Assembly (NCBI RefSeq): GCF_019931675.1
Contig: NZ_CP082922.1
Location: forward strand, 2,309,001 to 2,373,000
Direction: 5' to 3'
DNA: 64,000 nucleotides
Origin: Nocardioides rotundus
GTDB lineage: Bacteria; Actinomycetota; Actinomycetes; Propionibacteriales; Nocardioidaceae
The position numbers and the translations under genes are program-made. Below, piece after piece: positions 32,047 through 41,766 of this stretch. A model generated the notes under the pieces. The model was not told where the DNA came from and did no database searches. It saw only the letters and a program-made list of their open reading frames with translations. Position 1 is the stretch's first letter; each line of letters begins with the position of its first letter.

Positions 32047-32953
32047 CGATCTCCTTGATTCGTACGGCGTCCGCGGTGCGGTCGCGGGTGGTGGCGTCGA
32101 CGTCGCCCGCCAGGGGTGCGGCCACCGCACCGGCGGACCAGGCGACGGCCGCGCGCAACCGCGCGGGCCAGTCCATGCCGGTGCGAAGTCCGGCCGCCAG
32201 GGCGGCCACGGACGCGTCACCGGCTCCGGTGGGGTTGCCGGGCAGCGGCGCGGGCGGGGTGGCGCGCCAGGAGCCGTCCGGGGTGACGGCGACCAGGCCG
32301 TCGGCGCCCGCCGAGACCACCACGGCACCGGCGCCGTGGTCGCGCAGTGTCCGGCCCGCGACGACGGGGTCCTGCTGCCCGGTGGTCGCGACCGCCTCCG
32401 GCAGGTTGGGCTTGAGCAGCGCGGCTCCCGCGGCCGCCGCGGCCACCAGCGACGGCCCGGAGGCGTCGACGATGACCGGGACGTCCCCGGCGCGGGTGAC
32501 GAGCTCGGCGTAGGCGTCCGTCGCGACCCCGGGCGGCAGGCTGCCCGAGCAGACCACGACGTCGGCGCGGCCGACCAGGTCGTCGTACGCAGCCAGGAAC
32601 GCGGCCCACTCCGCGTCGCTCACCTCCGGGCCCGGCTCGTTGAAGAGGGTGGCGTCGCCGGTGTCCGCGGCGACTACGGCGACGGTACGGCGCGACTCCC
32701 CCGCCAGGTAGACCAGGGCCTCCGGCACACCGGCCGTCCGCAGGTCGGCCCGGATCGCGGCGCCGGTGACGCCTCCGGCCAGTCCCGTGGCGAGCACCGG
32801 CTCGCCGGCGCCGTGCAGCACGCGGGCGACGTTGACGCCCTTGCCCCCGGCACGGGCCGACGCACTCTCGACCCGGTGGGTGCTGTGCGGGACCAGCGAA
32901 GCGACGGGGTAGGTGACGTCCAGCGCCGCGTTGAGCGTGACGGTCAGGATCAT
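32024..32953 (-). CDS. PfkB-family hexose-phosphate kinase (1-phosphofructokinase/tagatose-6-phosphate kinase type)
   Basis: Sugar-phosphate kinase of 309 residues that would make the bisphosphate substrate for the adjacent aldolase. The family start is LTVTLNAALDVTY, sugar binding is in ARAGGKGVNVARVLHGAG, and the anion hole with catalytic Asp is GNPTGAGDASVAAL. The ATG at 32953 overlaps the ROK gene stop by ATGA. Whether it prefers fructose-1-phosphate or tagatose-6-phosphate is not decidable; the cluster context favours a galactose-derived sugar. Confidence 0.87.
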   Translation of the reverse strand: MILTVTLNAALDVTYPVASLVPHSTHRVESASARAGGKGVNVARVLHGAGEPVLATGLAGGVTGAAIRADLRTAGVPEALVYLAGESRRTVAVVAADTGDATLFNEPGPEVSDAEWAAFLAAYDDLVGRADVVVCSGSLPPGVATDAYAELVTRAGDVPVIVDASGPSLVAAAAAGAALLKPNLPEAVATTGQQDPVVAGRTLRDHGAGAVVVSAGADGLVAVTPDGSWRATPPAPLPGNPTGAGDASVAALAAGLRTGMDWPARLRAAVAWSAGAVAAPLAGDVDATTRDRTADAVRIKEIDAPHTDR

Positions 32954-33852
32954 CGGCCCGCACCGATGAGCTCGCGCGCCAGGATCCCCGCGCCGATGCA
33001 GCCGGCCCGGTCGCCGAGCTCGGCCAGGACCAGGCGCGGCCGGCGCTGGAAGGTCAGCCGCGCGGCCAGGCGCGCCTCGAGCGGGTCCCGCAGCAGGTCG
33101 TCTCCGGCCAGGGCTACGCCCCCGCCGAGCACCACGACCTCGGGGGCGAGCAGGGTGATGGTCCAGTCCAGCGCGAGCGCGAGCGCGTCCAGCGCCTCGT
33201 CCCACACGGCCACGGCGTCGCGATCGCCGCGACGCACCAGCGCCGCGACCTCGGCGGCCCCGGCGACGGTCCGCGCCGTCCGGTCGCCGAGGCGTCGGGC
33301 GAGCGCCGCGCCGGACGCGATCGCCTCCAGGCACCCGCGGCGCCCGCAGGCGCAGGCCTCGTCGTGACCAACGTCGACATGGCCGAGCTCACCGGCCCAG
33401 CCACCGGCGGGGTGGACCCGGCCGCCGAGCACCAGGCCGGCGGCGATGCCGGTGCCGATCGGCACGAAGACCAGATCGTCGCAGCCGCGACCGGCGCCGA
33501 CCTGCCACTCCGCGAGGGCGCCGGCGCGCACGTCGTGCCCGACCGCCACCGGCAGGTCCAGCCGGTCCCGCAGCAGGTCGCCGAACGACACCTCCCGCCA
33601 GCCGAGGTTCACCGATCGCACCCCGGTGCCGGTCGCCTCGTCGACGATGCCCGGCAGTGCGACCCCCACGGCCGCCAGCTCGGCGGATGCTGCGAGCTCC
33701 GCGACGAGGTCCACGATCACATCGACCACGGCGTCGGCGCCGTACGGCGTCGGGCGGGAGGCCGCGACCGGCTCGAGGCGGGCCCCGCTGAGGATGCCCG
33801 CCTTCACCGTCGTCCCGCCGACGTCGACGGCGCCGACCACCGAAGTGCTCAC
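32950..33852 (-). CDS. ROK-family sugar kinase
   Basis: 300-residue kinase or kinase-like protein without the helix-turn-helix of ROK repressors. ATP binding is in AVDVGGTTVKAGI. Catalytic Asp lies in VGHDVRAGALAEW, and the zinc motif is GHVDVGHDEACACGRRGCLE (His plus three Cys). It probably phosphorylates an incoming hexose or hexosamine in the cytosol. The stop overlaps the PfkB start and the start overlaps the SIS gene stop, so the four genes are one translational unit. Confidence 0.88.
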   Translation of the reverse strand: MSTSVVGAVDVGGTTVKAGILSGARLEPVAASRPTPYGADAVVDVIVDLVAELAASAELAAVGVALPGIVDEATGTGVRSVNLGWREVSFGDLLRDRLDLPVAVGHDVRAGALAEWQVGAGRGCDDLVFVPIGTGIAAGLVLGGRVHPAGGWAGELGHVDVGHDEACACGRRGCLEAIASGAALARRLGDRTARTVAGAAEVAALVRRGDRDAVAVWDEALDALALALDWTITLLAPEVVVLGGGVALAGDDLLRDPLEARLAARLTFQRRPRLVLAELGDRAGCIGAGILARELIGAGR

Positions 33853-34733
33853 CCCGCGGGGAGGACGACGGAGCGAGCGAGGTGGCGCGGCCGGTCGGGA
33901 TCCAGGCCGCGAGCCTGGGCCAGGCCGATGGCGAAGCGCTGTGCCACCACCAGCTGCGCCAGGGGGTCAAGGTCGGGATGGTGCACCAGGGTCGCCCCGG
34001 TCGCCGCGACGTCCTCGGCCAGGCCGTCCACCGGCTCGCCGAGGCACCAGACCAGCCGGCCGGGCTGGGCGATGGAGATCGGACCGTGCCGATAGTCCAT
34101 CGCGGGGTAGGACTCCGACCAGAACTGGGCGGCCTCGCGGGCCTTCAGCGCCGCCTCGTGGGCCAGACCCACGGTGGCGCCGCGGCCGAGATAGGTGACC
34201 TGGCCCGCGTCGAGGTACGGCGCCACATCGACCGCGAGGGCCCGCTCGCCGGCGCGGGCGACGGGCTCGATGTCCTCCCCCAGGTGGGCCCGGAGGAAGG
34301 CCAGGGCGCTGGTCGCGAAGCGGGTCTGCACCACCGACTCCTCGTCGGCGAAGGCGAGCACGATCGTGTCGGCCGAGACCTCCTCCACCGGCATCCCGGC
34401 CACCCCGGTCAGGGTGAGGCTCGGGGTGTCGCCTACCCCCTCCAGGAAGCGGAGCACCTCGGTGGTGGTGCCGGAGCGGGTGATCGCCAGGACTCGGTCG
34501 TAGGCCCGCCCGGTCGGCGCCTCGGAGGCGGCGAAGGCGTCGGTCTCGCCGTGGCCGCCGGCCTCGCGCAGGGCCGCGTAGGCCATCGCGATGAACCAGG
34601 AGGTGCCGCAGCCGACGACCGCCACCCGCTCGCCTGGGCGGGGCAGCCGGTCGGCGGTCTCGGCCGCGACGGCGGCGGCCTCCCGCCAGCAGTCCGGCTG
34701 ACTCAGGATCTCAGCGTCCACGTGGTTGGTCAC
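33849..34733 (-). CDS. SIS-domain sugar isomerase (AgaS/GlmS-C-like)
   Basis: 294-residue protein with two sugar-isomerase (SIS) domains: the first has VVGCGTSWFIAMAYAALRE and ITRSGTTTEVL, the second YLGRGATVGLAHEAALKAREA with the EAALKxxE motif shared with GlmS. It may isomerise or deaminate a hexosamine-6-phosphate, such as galactosamine-6-phosphate, as AgaS does. The GTG at 34731-34733 with AAGG upstream is preferred over starts further out. It is the first gene of the catabolic operon and divergent from the DeoR gene. Confidence 0.82.
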   Translation of the reverse strand: MTNHVDAEILSQPDCWREAAAVAAETADRLPRPGERVAVVGCGTSWFIAMAYAALREAGGHGETDAFAASEAPTGRAYDRVLAITRSGTTTEVLRFLEGVGDTPSLTLTGVAGMPVEEVSADTIVLAFADEESVVQTRFATSALAFLRAHLGEDIEPVARAGERALAVDVAPYLDAGQVTYLGRGATVGLAHEAALKAREAAQFWSESYPAMDYRHGPISIAQPGRLVWCLGEPVDGLAEDVAATGATLVHHPDLDPLAQLVVAQRFAIGLAQARGLDPDRPRHLARSVVLPAG

Positions 34734-34780
34734 CGCTGCGCCTTTCTCGACGTGGTGTGATGTGCCCGACGCGCACACCC

Positions 34781-34823
34781 TAGAATGCATGAACCTGATC
34801 ATTCAACCCCCAATTCGATCAAT
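34781..34823. promoter_or_regulatory. Divergent promoter/operator region of the sugar regulon
   Basis: Holds a -10-like TAGAAT (34781-34786) reading toward the DeoR gene, then GATCATTCA (34797-34805) and TTCGATCAAT (34814-34823). The last differs at one base from TTCGATCACT in the GH35/ATPase spacer, suggesting a shared DeoR operator. Confidence 0.4.
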
Positions 34824-34845
34824 AGTGCGCAAGGAAGGACCCAGC

Positions 34846-35631
34846 ATGTCCCGTCACGAGCGCCTGAACGCCATCCTCACGCTGCTCGCGGATCACGGAC
34901 GCCTGGACGTCGAGGAGGCGGTCGCCCACCTCCAGGTCTCCGCGGCCACGGTGCGCCGGGACTTCGACCACCTGGCCCGGCAGCAGCTGCTGACCCGCAC
35001 CCACGGCGGGGCGGCCGCCGTGTCCGGCTCCTACGACCTGCCGCTGGGCTACAAGATCGCCCGACAGGCGAACGAGAAGCGCCGGATCGCCCTCGCCGCC
35101 GCCGGCCTGGTGCGCGCCGGGTCGACGATCGCCTTCAACGGCGGGACGACCACCACCGAGGTCGCGCGCACGGTCGCCAGCCTGCCCGAGTTCGCCGAGG
35201 AGGGGGCGATCACCGTGGTGACCAACGCGCTCAACGTCGCCATGGAGCTGGTCGTGCGCCCCCAGGTGAAGATCGTGGTCGTCGGCGGGGTCGCGCGGCC
35301 GCAGTCCTATGAGCTGATCGGTCCGCTCGGCGACGCCGTCCTGGACCAGATCCACCTGCACACCGCGTTCATCGGGGTGGACGCCGTCGACCCCGAGTAC
35401 GGCGCGACCGCGCACCACGAGGGCGAGGCGAGCGTCAACCGCAAGCTCGCCTCGCGGGCCGAGCGCGTGGTCGTGGTCGCGGATGCGACCAAGGTCGGCC
35501 GCGCCGCCTTCGCCCAGATCTGCCCGCCGGAGGAGATCGACATCCTGGTCACCGACGCCGACCCCGGCGCGGAGGTCCGCGCGGCCTTCGCCGAGCGCGG
35601 GGTCGAGGTCCTCGTCGCCGACGGCGCCTGA
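34846..35631 (+). CDS. DeoR-family transcriptional repressor
   Basis: 261-residue regulator. N-terminal helix-turn-helix at about 1-57 (HERLNAILTLLADHGRLDVEEA with VSAATVRRDFDHLARQQLL), then a ribose-isomerase-like sensor fold with FNGGTTTTEVAR and AFIGVDAVDPEYGAT, which binds a phosphorylated sugar. GGAAGG precedes the ATG at 34846. It is divergent from the SIS-ROK-PfkB-aldolase operon and upstream of the importer genes, so it most likely represses both until the sugar phosphate appears. Confidence 0.92.
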   Translation: MSRHERLNAILTLLADHGRLDVEEAVAHLQVSAATVRRDFDHLARQQLLTRTHGGAAAVSGSYDLPLGYKIARQANEKRRIALAAAGLVRAGSTIAFNGGTTTTEVARTVASLPEFAEEGAITVVTNALNVAMELVVRPQVKIVVVGGVARPQSYELIGPLGDAVLDQIHLHTAFIGVDAVDPEYGATAHHEGEASVNRKLASRAERVVVVADATKVGRAAFAQICPPEEIDILVTDADPGAEVRAAFAERGVEVLVADGA

Positions 35632-35776
35632 CCTGCGCCTGGCACGAACACCGTTGGATTCCGTGGAGAAATGCCGCGGAAGGCCTTGACGCGTGTTCCG
35701 GAGCACGCCCAGAATGACTGGACTTGCTCGCTTATCCGCTCAATCGCTCACAAATGAGCACCCCGGAGGCCCTGTC

Positions 35777-37107
35777 ATGAGGAACACCGCCACCCGACGC
35801 GTCCGCCAGCGGCTGGTCGCCATCACCACCGTCGCGCTGGCCGGCACCGCGCTCGCCGCCTGCGGCTCGGGCTCGGAAGACTCCCAGGGAGCCGGGTCCA
35901 CCGACCCCTCGGCGCCGATCGAGTACTGGCACCGGCTCCCCGACGTCAAGGGCGCGACCACCGTCGACGAGCTCGTCGCCGACTACAACAAGCAGTCCGA
36001 CGGCGCGAAGGTCACCGCCACCACGATGCAGGGCGCCGCGGTCGACTCCTACCCCAAGATCGCCACCGCCGTGCAGAGCGGCAGCGCGCCCTGCCTGGCC
36101 CAGGTCGGATCGGAGCGGATGCCCGACCTGCTCTCCACCGGTCAGCTGATGGACGTCACCGAGTACGCCCAGAAGTACGAGGACGAGTACCTCCCCTACG
36201 CCTGGTCGCGCGCCACGGTCGGCGGGTCGACGTACGGCATCCCCCAGGACACCGCTCCGCTCGCGCTGTTCTATCGCGCCGACGTCTTCAAGCGCCTGGG
36301 CATCGAGCCGCCCACGACGTGGGCGGAGTATCGCGCGGCCTCGGAGAAGGTGAAGGCCGACAATCCGAAGGCCCGCCTGGGCAACCTGCCAGCCGACCCC
36401 TACTTCCCGATGTCCTGGCCGCCTCCAACGGTGCCGAGTGGTGGAGCCTCGAGGGCGACCGGGGCTGGTCGGTCAACATCGACTCCGAGCAGACCGCCGA
36501 GGTCATCGACTTCTGGCAGGGCCTGATCGACGACGACCTGACCGCGCAGACCCCGGACTTCACCCCCGAGCTGAACAAGCAGCTGAACTCCGGCGAGATC
36601 GTCTCGCTCATCCAGCCGTCCTGGTACGCCCCGCTGCTGGCCGACTTCACGCCCAAGACCGCCGGCAAGTGGGCCGTGGCCCAGATCCCGTCCTTCGAGG
36701 GCGGCGAGCAGCTCGTCGGCCAGAACGGCGGCTCGGTGGTCGCCGTACTCAAGGGCTGCAAGAACCCCGAGGGCGCCGTGGAGTTCGCCCACTGGCTCAA
36801 CACCCAGACCGAGGAGCTGATGGCGCTCGGCCTCTTCCCGGCGACGGTCGAGGACTCGCTGAAGACGCCGAAGGGCCTGGCCGACTTCTACGGCGGCCAG
36901 CCGATCTTCGACGAGTTCCTCAAGGCCAACGAGGCCGCTGCCGTCGACTTCTCCTACGCCCCGGCGATCTTCGACGCCCTGACGGCGCTCGGCGACGGCA
37001 TGACCACGACCGCCACCCAGGGTGCACCCCTCTCCGACGCGATCGCCGAGGCCCAGGAGACCTCGGTGGCGTCGATGGAGGACGCCGGCATCACCGTCGT
37101 CGACTGA
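35777..37107 (+). pseudogene. Sugar ABC transporter substrate-binding protein, frameshifted
   Basis: Family-1 extracellular solute-binding lipoprotein (lipobox LAACGS after a Sec signal). The N-terminal part reads in one frame to PADPYFPMSW near 36420; the rest, from LAASNGAEWWSLEGD onward, is in the next frame and runs to the stop at 37107. Both halves are otherwise undamaged. The join shows a single CTGG where the protein pattern expects two (SW then LA), so loss of one 4-bp copy or of one base explains the shift. The intact product would be about 444 residues. GGAGG precedes the ATG. This is either a recent inactivating mutation or a sequencing error; the downstream permeases are intact. 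Confidence 0.85.
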
Positions 37108-37123
37108 CTGGACGGGACGAACC

Positions 37124-38062
37124 GTGGCTGCCACCTCCACCGCCGCCCCGCCGGGTGCGGACCTCGGGGCCCGCACTCGGCGGCGTACGACGCACACCCT
37201 CACCGCCTGGCTGTTCCTCGCGCCGTTCGCGGTGGTCTTCACCGTGTCCTTCCTCGGCCCGATCATCGCCTCGGTGTGGAACAGCCTCTTCACCGTGCAG
37301 CGCTCGGCCACCGGCCTGGAGCCGGCACGCCGGGTCTTCGCCGGCGTCGACAACTACGCCGAGGTGCTCGGCTCGGAGGTCTTCTGGCAGGGCATCGGCA
37401 GGGTGCTGCTGTTCGGCGTCTTCCAGATCCCGCTGATGATCGTCGGCGCGCTCGTGCTCGCGCTGATGATCGACTCGCTCTCCGCACGATTCGTCGCGCT
37501 CTCCCGGATCGTCTACTTCCTGCCGTTCGCGATCCCGGGAGTGATCGCGGCGATCGTGTGGGCCTACCTCTACTCGCCGTCGCTGAGCCCGCTCTCGACC
37601 GCCCTGGAGGCGGTCGGCCTGGACCGGGGGCTCTTCCTGGAGCAGAACGTGCTGCTGCTCTCGATGGCCAACATCACCACCTGGACCTTCACCGGATACA
37701 ACATGCTGATCTTCCTGTCCGCCCTCAAGACGGTCCCCTCGGACCTCTACGAGGCCGCCCGGATCGACGGCGCCAGCGCCTGGTCGATCGTCTGGCACAT
37801 CAAGGTGCCCCTGGTGCGCAACGCCCTGCTGCTGACCGTGCTGCTCTCGATCATCGGCACCATCCAGCTGTTCAGCGAGCCGTTCGTGCTCCGCAAGGTG
37901 GCCAACGTGAGCGCCGACTACACGCCGATGATGATGGCCTACAACGCCGCCTGCGGGAACAACGACTTCGGTGCGGCGGGCGCCATCTCGGTGGTGCTCG
38001 CGGTCATCGCCGGCCTGCTCGCGTTCGGCTACTCCCGGGTCCAGGCGAGGTTCAGCCGATGA
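37124..38062 (+). CDS. Sugar ABC transporter permease (MalF/UgpA type)
   Basis: 312-residue inner-membrane permease with six helices after a charged N-terminal tail ending in RRRTTH. The EAA loop that docks the ATPase is LYEAARIDGASAWSIVWHIKVP. First helix LTAWLFLAPFAVVFTVSF is typical of MalF-like subunits. The GTG at 37124 follows the binding-protein stop by 16 nt, and the stop overlaps the second permease start by ATGA. Confidence 0.92.
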   Translation: MAATSTAAPPGADLGARTRRRTTHTLTAWLFLAPFAVVFTVSFLGPIIASVWNSLFTVQRSATGLEPARRVFAGVDNYAEVLGSEVFWQGIGRVLLFGVFQIPLMIVGALVLALMIDSLSARFVALSRIVYFLPFAIPGVIAAIVWAYLYSPSLSPLSTALEAVGLDRGLFLEQNVLLLSMANITTWTFTGYNMLIFLSALKTVPSDLYEAARIDGASAWSIVWHIKVPLVRNALLLTVLLSIIGTIQLFSEPFVLRKVANVSADYTPMMMAYNAACGNNDFGAAGAISVVLAVIAGLLAFGYSRVQARFSR

Positions 38063-38925
38063 GCCGCTCCCCCGCCCACCCGCGCTCGGTGGCGCCGTCC
38101 ACGCTCTCCCGAGTGACGGTCAACGCCGGCCTGCTGCTCGCCTGTGCCTACTTCCTGTTCCCGATCTGGTGGCTGGTCGTCGCCTCGACGAAGTCCCGCG
38201 GCGACCTCTACACCACGCCGAGCCTGTGGTTCTCCGACGACATCGCGGCGCTGGACAACCTGCGACGGGTGATGGAGTACGACGGCGGCAACTACCTGCG
38301 CTGGATCGGCAACTCGCTGCTCTACTCCGGCACCGCGGCGGTGATCGGGGTGCTCGTCTCCATGGCGGCCGGCTATGCCCTGGCGAAGTTCGACTTCGCG
38401 GGCAAGTCGCTGGTGATGGTGACCATCCTCGGTGGCCTGCTGCTCCCGTCGGCCCTGCTGACCATCCCGCTCTACTTCTTCTTCGACAGCGTGGGGCTGG
38501 TCAACAACCCGCTGGCGGTCATCATCCCCTCCTGCGCCAGCCCGTTCGGGGTGTTCCTCGGCCTGATCTTCGCCGAGACGGTGCCCGACGAGGTGATCGA
38601 GGCCGCCCGGATCGACGGCGCCGGCGAGTTCCGGATCTTCTTCACCATCGTGCTGCGGATGCTGGCTCCGGGGATGGTGACGATCGCGCTGTTCCTCTTC
38701 GTCGGCACGTGGAACAACTTCCTGCTCCCCCTGGTGATGCTGCGGGACAAGGAGCTGCTGCCCGTGACGCTCGGCCTGCAGACCTGGCAGGGCTACAAGG
38801 CCGTCGACCTCACCGACCTGGTGCTGATCGGGTCGCTGGTGGCTGTGCTGCCGGTGATCGTCTTGTTCCTCACCCTGCAGCGGTTCTGGCAGTCCGGCCT
38901 GACCGCCGGCGCGGTCAAGGGGTGA
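38059..38925 (+). CDS. Sugar ABC transporter permease (MalG/UgpE type)
   Basis: 288-residue partner permease, six helices, with the docking loop VIEAARIDGAGEFRIFFTIVLRM and the late helix VGTWNNFLLPLVML characteristic of MalG-like subunits. Its start overlaps the first permease stop. The ATPase is not next to it but 3 kb away at 41894 in the same cluster. It is convergent with the Gfo/Idh gene, overlapping by 11 nt. Confidence 0.93.
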   Translation: MSRSPAHPRSVAPSTLSRVTVNAGLLLACAYFLFPIWWLVVASTKSRGDLYTTPSLWFSDDIAALDNLRRVMEYDGGNYLRWIGNSLLYSGTAAVIGVLVSMAAGYALAKFDFAGKSLVMVTILGGLLLPSALLTIPLYFFFDSVGLVNNPLAVIIPSCASPFGVFLGLIFAETVPDEVIEAARIDGAGEFRIFFTIVLRMLAPGMVTIALFLFVGTWNNFLLPLVMLRDKELLPVTLGLQTWQGYKAVDLTDLVLIGSLVAVLPVIVLFLTLQRFWQSGLTAGAVKG

Positions 38926-40063
38926 GCGGCGGCTCGGGCACGTCGACCACGACTCCCCCGCTGCGCAGGGACGTGGTGGCCGCGAAGCCCGCGGCCACCG
39001 CCTCCCGGGCGGCCACCGGCGAGGTGAGGGTCTCCCCACCCTCGCGGGCATAGCGGACGAACTCGGCGATCAGCCGCGGGTCGGCACCGCCGTGGCCGCC
39101 GTCGGCGGCGGGGACGGGCACGACCAGGTCGGCGTCCTCGCGGTATCCGCTGCGGCGGGAGTTCCACACCCTGACCACGGCTCCCTCCTGGTCGCCGAAG
39201 TTCTCCAGCCGCCCCTGGGTGCCGATCACCGTGTAGTTGCGCCAGTAGTCGGGCGTGAAGTGGCACTGCTGATAGCTGGCCAGGACGCCGTTGTCGAGCA
39301 CCATCTGCATCATCGAGACGTCCTCCACGTCGACCACGTCGTTCAGCCCGGTGAGGGATGCAGGCGGCCAGTTGGCCTCCGGGTCGAACCAGTCGAGCAG
39401 GGTGCGCTCGCCCTGGCCGCCGCGGTCGGTGATCCCGCCGTACACCGCGAGCGCGCCGATCGCATGGGTGCGCCGGGTGTAGCCGCCGGCCAGCCAATGG
39501 ATGACGTCCAGGTCGTGGGCGCCCTTCTGCAGCAGCAGGCCCGTGGTCCGCCGCCGGTCGGCGTGCCAGTCCTTGAAGTAGTAGTCGCCGCCGTGCCCGA
39601 CGAAGTGCCGGCACCAGACCGCTCGGACCTCGCCGATGTGGCCCTCGAGGATCAGGCCGCGCATGGTGGTGATGACCGGCATGTGCCGCATGTTGTGACC
39701 GACATAGAGCCGGGTGCCGGTCGCGGCCGCGGTCGCGAGCACCCGGTCGCAGCCCTCGGTGGTGATCGCGAGCGGCTTGTCCACGAAGACGGCCACGCCG
39801 GCTTGCAGGAAGTCGATCGCCTGCTGCTCGTGCAGGTCGTCCGGGGAGGTGAGGATGACCGCGTCCACCGAGCCGTCGAGCAGGTCGGTGTGTACGGCGA
39901 CCTGACGGACCTCGCCGTACTCCTCGACCGCAGCGGCCCGACGGGCGGGCAGCGGGTCACAGACCGCCGTGACCCGTGCCGGCAGGTCCTGGCCGGCCAG
40001 GTGCCGGGCGATCCCGCTGCGCAGGCCGAGGCCGACGAGACCGACGCGCAGTGGCGCGCTCAT
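38915..40063 (-). CDS. Gfo/Idh/MocA-family oxidoreductase
   Basis: NAD(P)-dependent sugar oxidoreductase of 382 residues. The Rossmann start is RVGLVGLGLRSGIARHLAG. The catalytic-region VDKPLAI (Lys of the EKP-type motif), the GHNMRHMPVI segment and the conserved YFKDWHADRRRTTGLLLQKGAHDLD (metal- or substrate-contacting His/Asp) follow. The C-terminal beta sheet binds substrate. Its ATG at 40063 overlaps the GH35 stop, so it is the second gene after the beta-galactosidase. Relatives act on oxidised sugars or as retaining glycosidases; which applies is unknown. Confidence 0.88.
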   Translation of the reverse strand: MSAPLRVGLVGLGLRSGIARHLAGQDLPARVTAVCDPLPARRAAAVEEYGEVRQVAVHTDLLDGSVDAVILTSPDDLHEQQAIDFLQAGVAVFVDKPLAITTEGCDRVLATAAATGTRLYVGHNMRHMPVITTMRGLILEGHIGEVRAVWCRHFVGHGGDYYFKDWHADRRRTTGLLLQKGAHDLDVIHWLAGGYTRRTHAIGALAVYGGITDRGGQGERTLLDWFDPEANWPPASLTGLNDVVDVEDVSMMQMVLDNGVLASYQQCHFTPDYWRNYTVIGTQGRLENFGDQEGAVVRVWNSRRSGYREDADLVVPVPAADGGHGGADPRLIAEFVRYAREGGETLTSPVAAREAVAAGFAATTSLRSGGVVVDVPEPPLTP

Positions 40064-41766
40064 CCGAGGTCCGCCTCGTCGCGCACCTGCACCCGCGAGC
40101 TGGTGGTGCCGTCGAGCTCGAGCACCACGACCTCGTTCGCGCCCGACCGAAGCACGGTTCCGGGCAGGAAGAGCGTGCGCTGCGGCCCGCGATCCCAGTA
40201 GCGGCCCAGGCAGAAGCCGTTCACCCAGACATATCCCTTGGTGAAGCCGTCGAGGCCGAGGAACGCGTCGGCGGGCTCCTCGACCTCCAGGGTTCCGCGG
40301 TGCCAGGCGGCAGCCGCCGCGGGGTCGGCCGCAGGGCCGTCGAAGGCGAGGTCGGGCAATGCGGGGAGAGCGAGGCCGGCCACGGTCCACCCGTGCACGA
40401 ACTGCCGCTCGTGCCGCACGCCGCCGACCAGGCCCTTGCGCTCGCCGATCCGGGGGCCGTAGTTGACCCGGCCCATCGACTCGACCAGCACCTCCAGGCG
40501 CAGTCCGTCGGCCGGGACCTCGACGTCCAGGGTGGGCTCGTCGTCGCGGTGGACCACCGCGGCCAGCCGGCCGTCGAGGAAGACGTGCGCGCGGTCGGCC
40601 AGGCCAGGGAGCGTGAGCGGAAGTGCCCGCCGGGGGCCCGGGATGGTGGCGCGGTAGCGGACCAGGCCGTGCTGGAGGCCGAGCTCCTCGAAGGTGGGAG
40701 GATGGGGCGAGGTGACGTGCACGGTGGCGATCCGGTCGAAGACGTCGCGCAGCGGCACCGACTCGGTGAGCTCGACCTCGCCGGTCGGAAGTGTCGGGGA
40801 CGCGGCCACCGCGTCCCGGACCTGCTCGACCTGCGGGAGCTCGCGGTGGCGGGCGATCACCTCGCGGTAGGCCCAGAACTTCGGCGTGACCCGGCCGGCC
40901 TCGTCCAGCGGGGCGTCGTAGTCGTAGGAGGTGACTGTCGGCTGGTAGCCGTCATCGTGGTTGGCTCCGGCCCAGCAGCCGAAGTTGGTGCCGCCGTGGG
41001 CCATGTAGAAGTTGAGCGAGGCGCCCGCCGACAGCATCCGGTCCAGGACGTCGGCGGCATCGGCCGCGTCCCGCGTGTGATGCGGCTCCCCCCAGTGGTC
41101 GAACCAGCCGTTCCAGAACTCCATGCAGAACGGGTCGTCGTCCGGCCGGTGCCGCCGCAGCGTGGCGAAGGACTCCTCGGGGTGGCTGCCGAAGTTGACC
41201 GTCGCCAGCGCCCCGACGACGGTGCCGCCGGTCAGCCAGTGGTCGTCGGCCCCGTCGGAGGTGAAGAGCGGTACGTCGATCCCGCGGGCCATCAGTCCGT
41301 CGCGCAGATGCCGCAGGTGCTCGCGGTCGCTGCCGTAGGAGCCGTACTCGTTCTCCACCTGCACCATCGTCACCGGACCGCCGCGGGTGCGCTGCCGGGC
41401 GGCGATCAGCGGGACGAGCGCGTCGAGCCAGCGGTCCACGGCGTCGACGTACTCCTGGTCCTGGGTGCGCACCGTGATGCCGGGGATCCCGGTGAGCCAG
41501 GCCGGCAGGCCGCCGTTCTCCCACTCCGCGCAGATGTAGGGGCCGGGGCGCACGATCGCGTCCAGCCCGAGCTCGGCGACGGTGTCCAGGAAGCGCCCCA
41601 GGTCGGCGATGCCGGTGAAGTCGTAGCGTCCGGGCTCCGGCTCGTGCAGGTTCCAGGGGACGTAGGTCTCGATGGCGTCCAGCCCCATGATCGCGAGCCG
41701 CTCCAGCCGGTCTCGCCACTGGTCGGGGTGGACGCGGAAGTAGTGGAAGGCACCGGAGATGATCAT
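40060..41766 (-). CDS. GH35 beta-galactosidase
   Basis: Retaining beta-galactosidase of 568 residues. The acid/base Glu140 is in VQVENEYGSYG and the nucleophile Glu216 in DPFCMEFWNGW. HYFRVHPDQWRDRLERL and LRPGPYICAEWENGG-like blocks are family markers (here IVRPGPYICAEWENGG). No signal peptide is seen, so it hydrolyses imported galactosides in the cytosol. Compared with relatives it lacks the roughly 15-25 residues normally before the ISGAFHYFR strand; upstream in-frame sequence to 41826 does not resemble them. It is divergent from the ABC ATPase gene. Confidence 0.88.
   Translation of the reverse strand: MIISGAFHYFRVHPDQWRDRLERLAIMGLDAIETYVPWNLHEPEPGRYDFTGIADLGRFLDTVAELGLDAIVRPGPYICAEWENGGLPAWLTGIPGITVRTQDQEYVDAVDRWLDALVPLIAARQRTRGGPVTMVQVENEYGSYGSDREHLRHLRDGLMARGIDVPLFTSDGADDHWLTGGTVVGALATVNFGSHPEESFATLRRHRPDDDPFCMEFWNGWFDHWGEPHHTRDAADAADVLDRMLSAGASLNFYMAHGGTNFGCWAGANHDDGYQPTVTSYDYDAPLDEAGRVTPKFWAYREVIARHRELPQVEQVRDAVAASPTLPTGEVELTESVPLRDVFDRIATVHVTSPHPPTFEELGLQHGLVRYRATIPGPRRALPLTLPGLADRAHVFLDGRLAAVVHRDDEPTLDVEVPADGLRLEVLVESMGRVNYGPRIGERKGLVGGVRHERQFVHGWTVAGLALPALPDLAFDGPAADPAAAAAWHRGTLEVEEPADAFLGLDGFTKGYVWVNGFCLGRYWDRGPQRTLFLPGTVLRSGANEVVVLELDGTTSSRVQVRDEADLG

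Noticed and set aside
36400..36430. Programmed ribosomal frameshift in the binding-protein gene
   Set aside because: No slippery heptamer or downstream stem is evident and the family does not use frameshifting; mutation or sequencing error is simpler.
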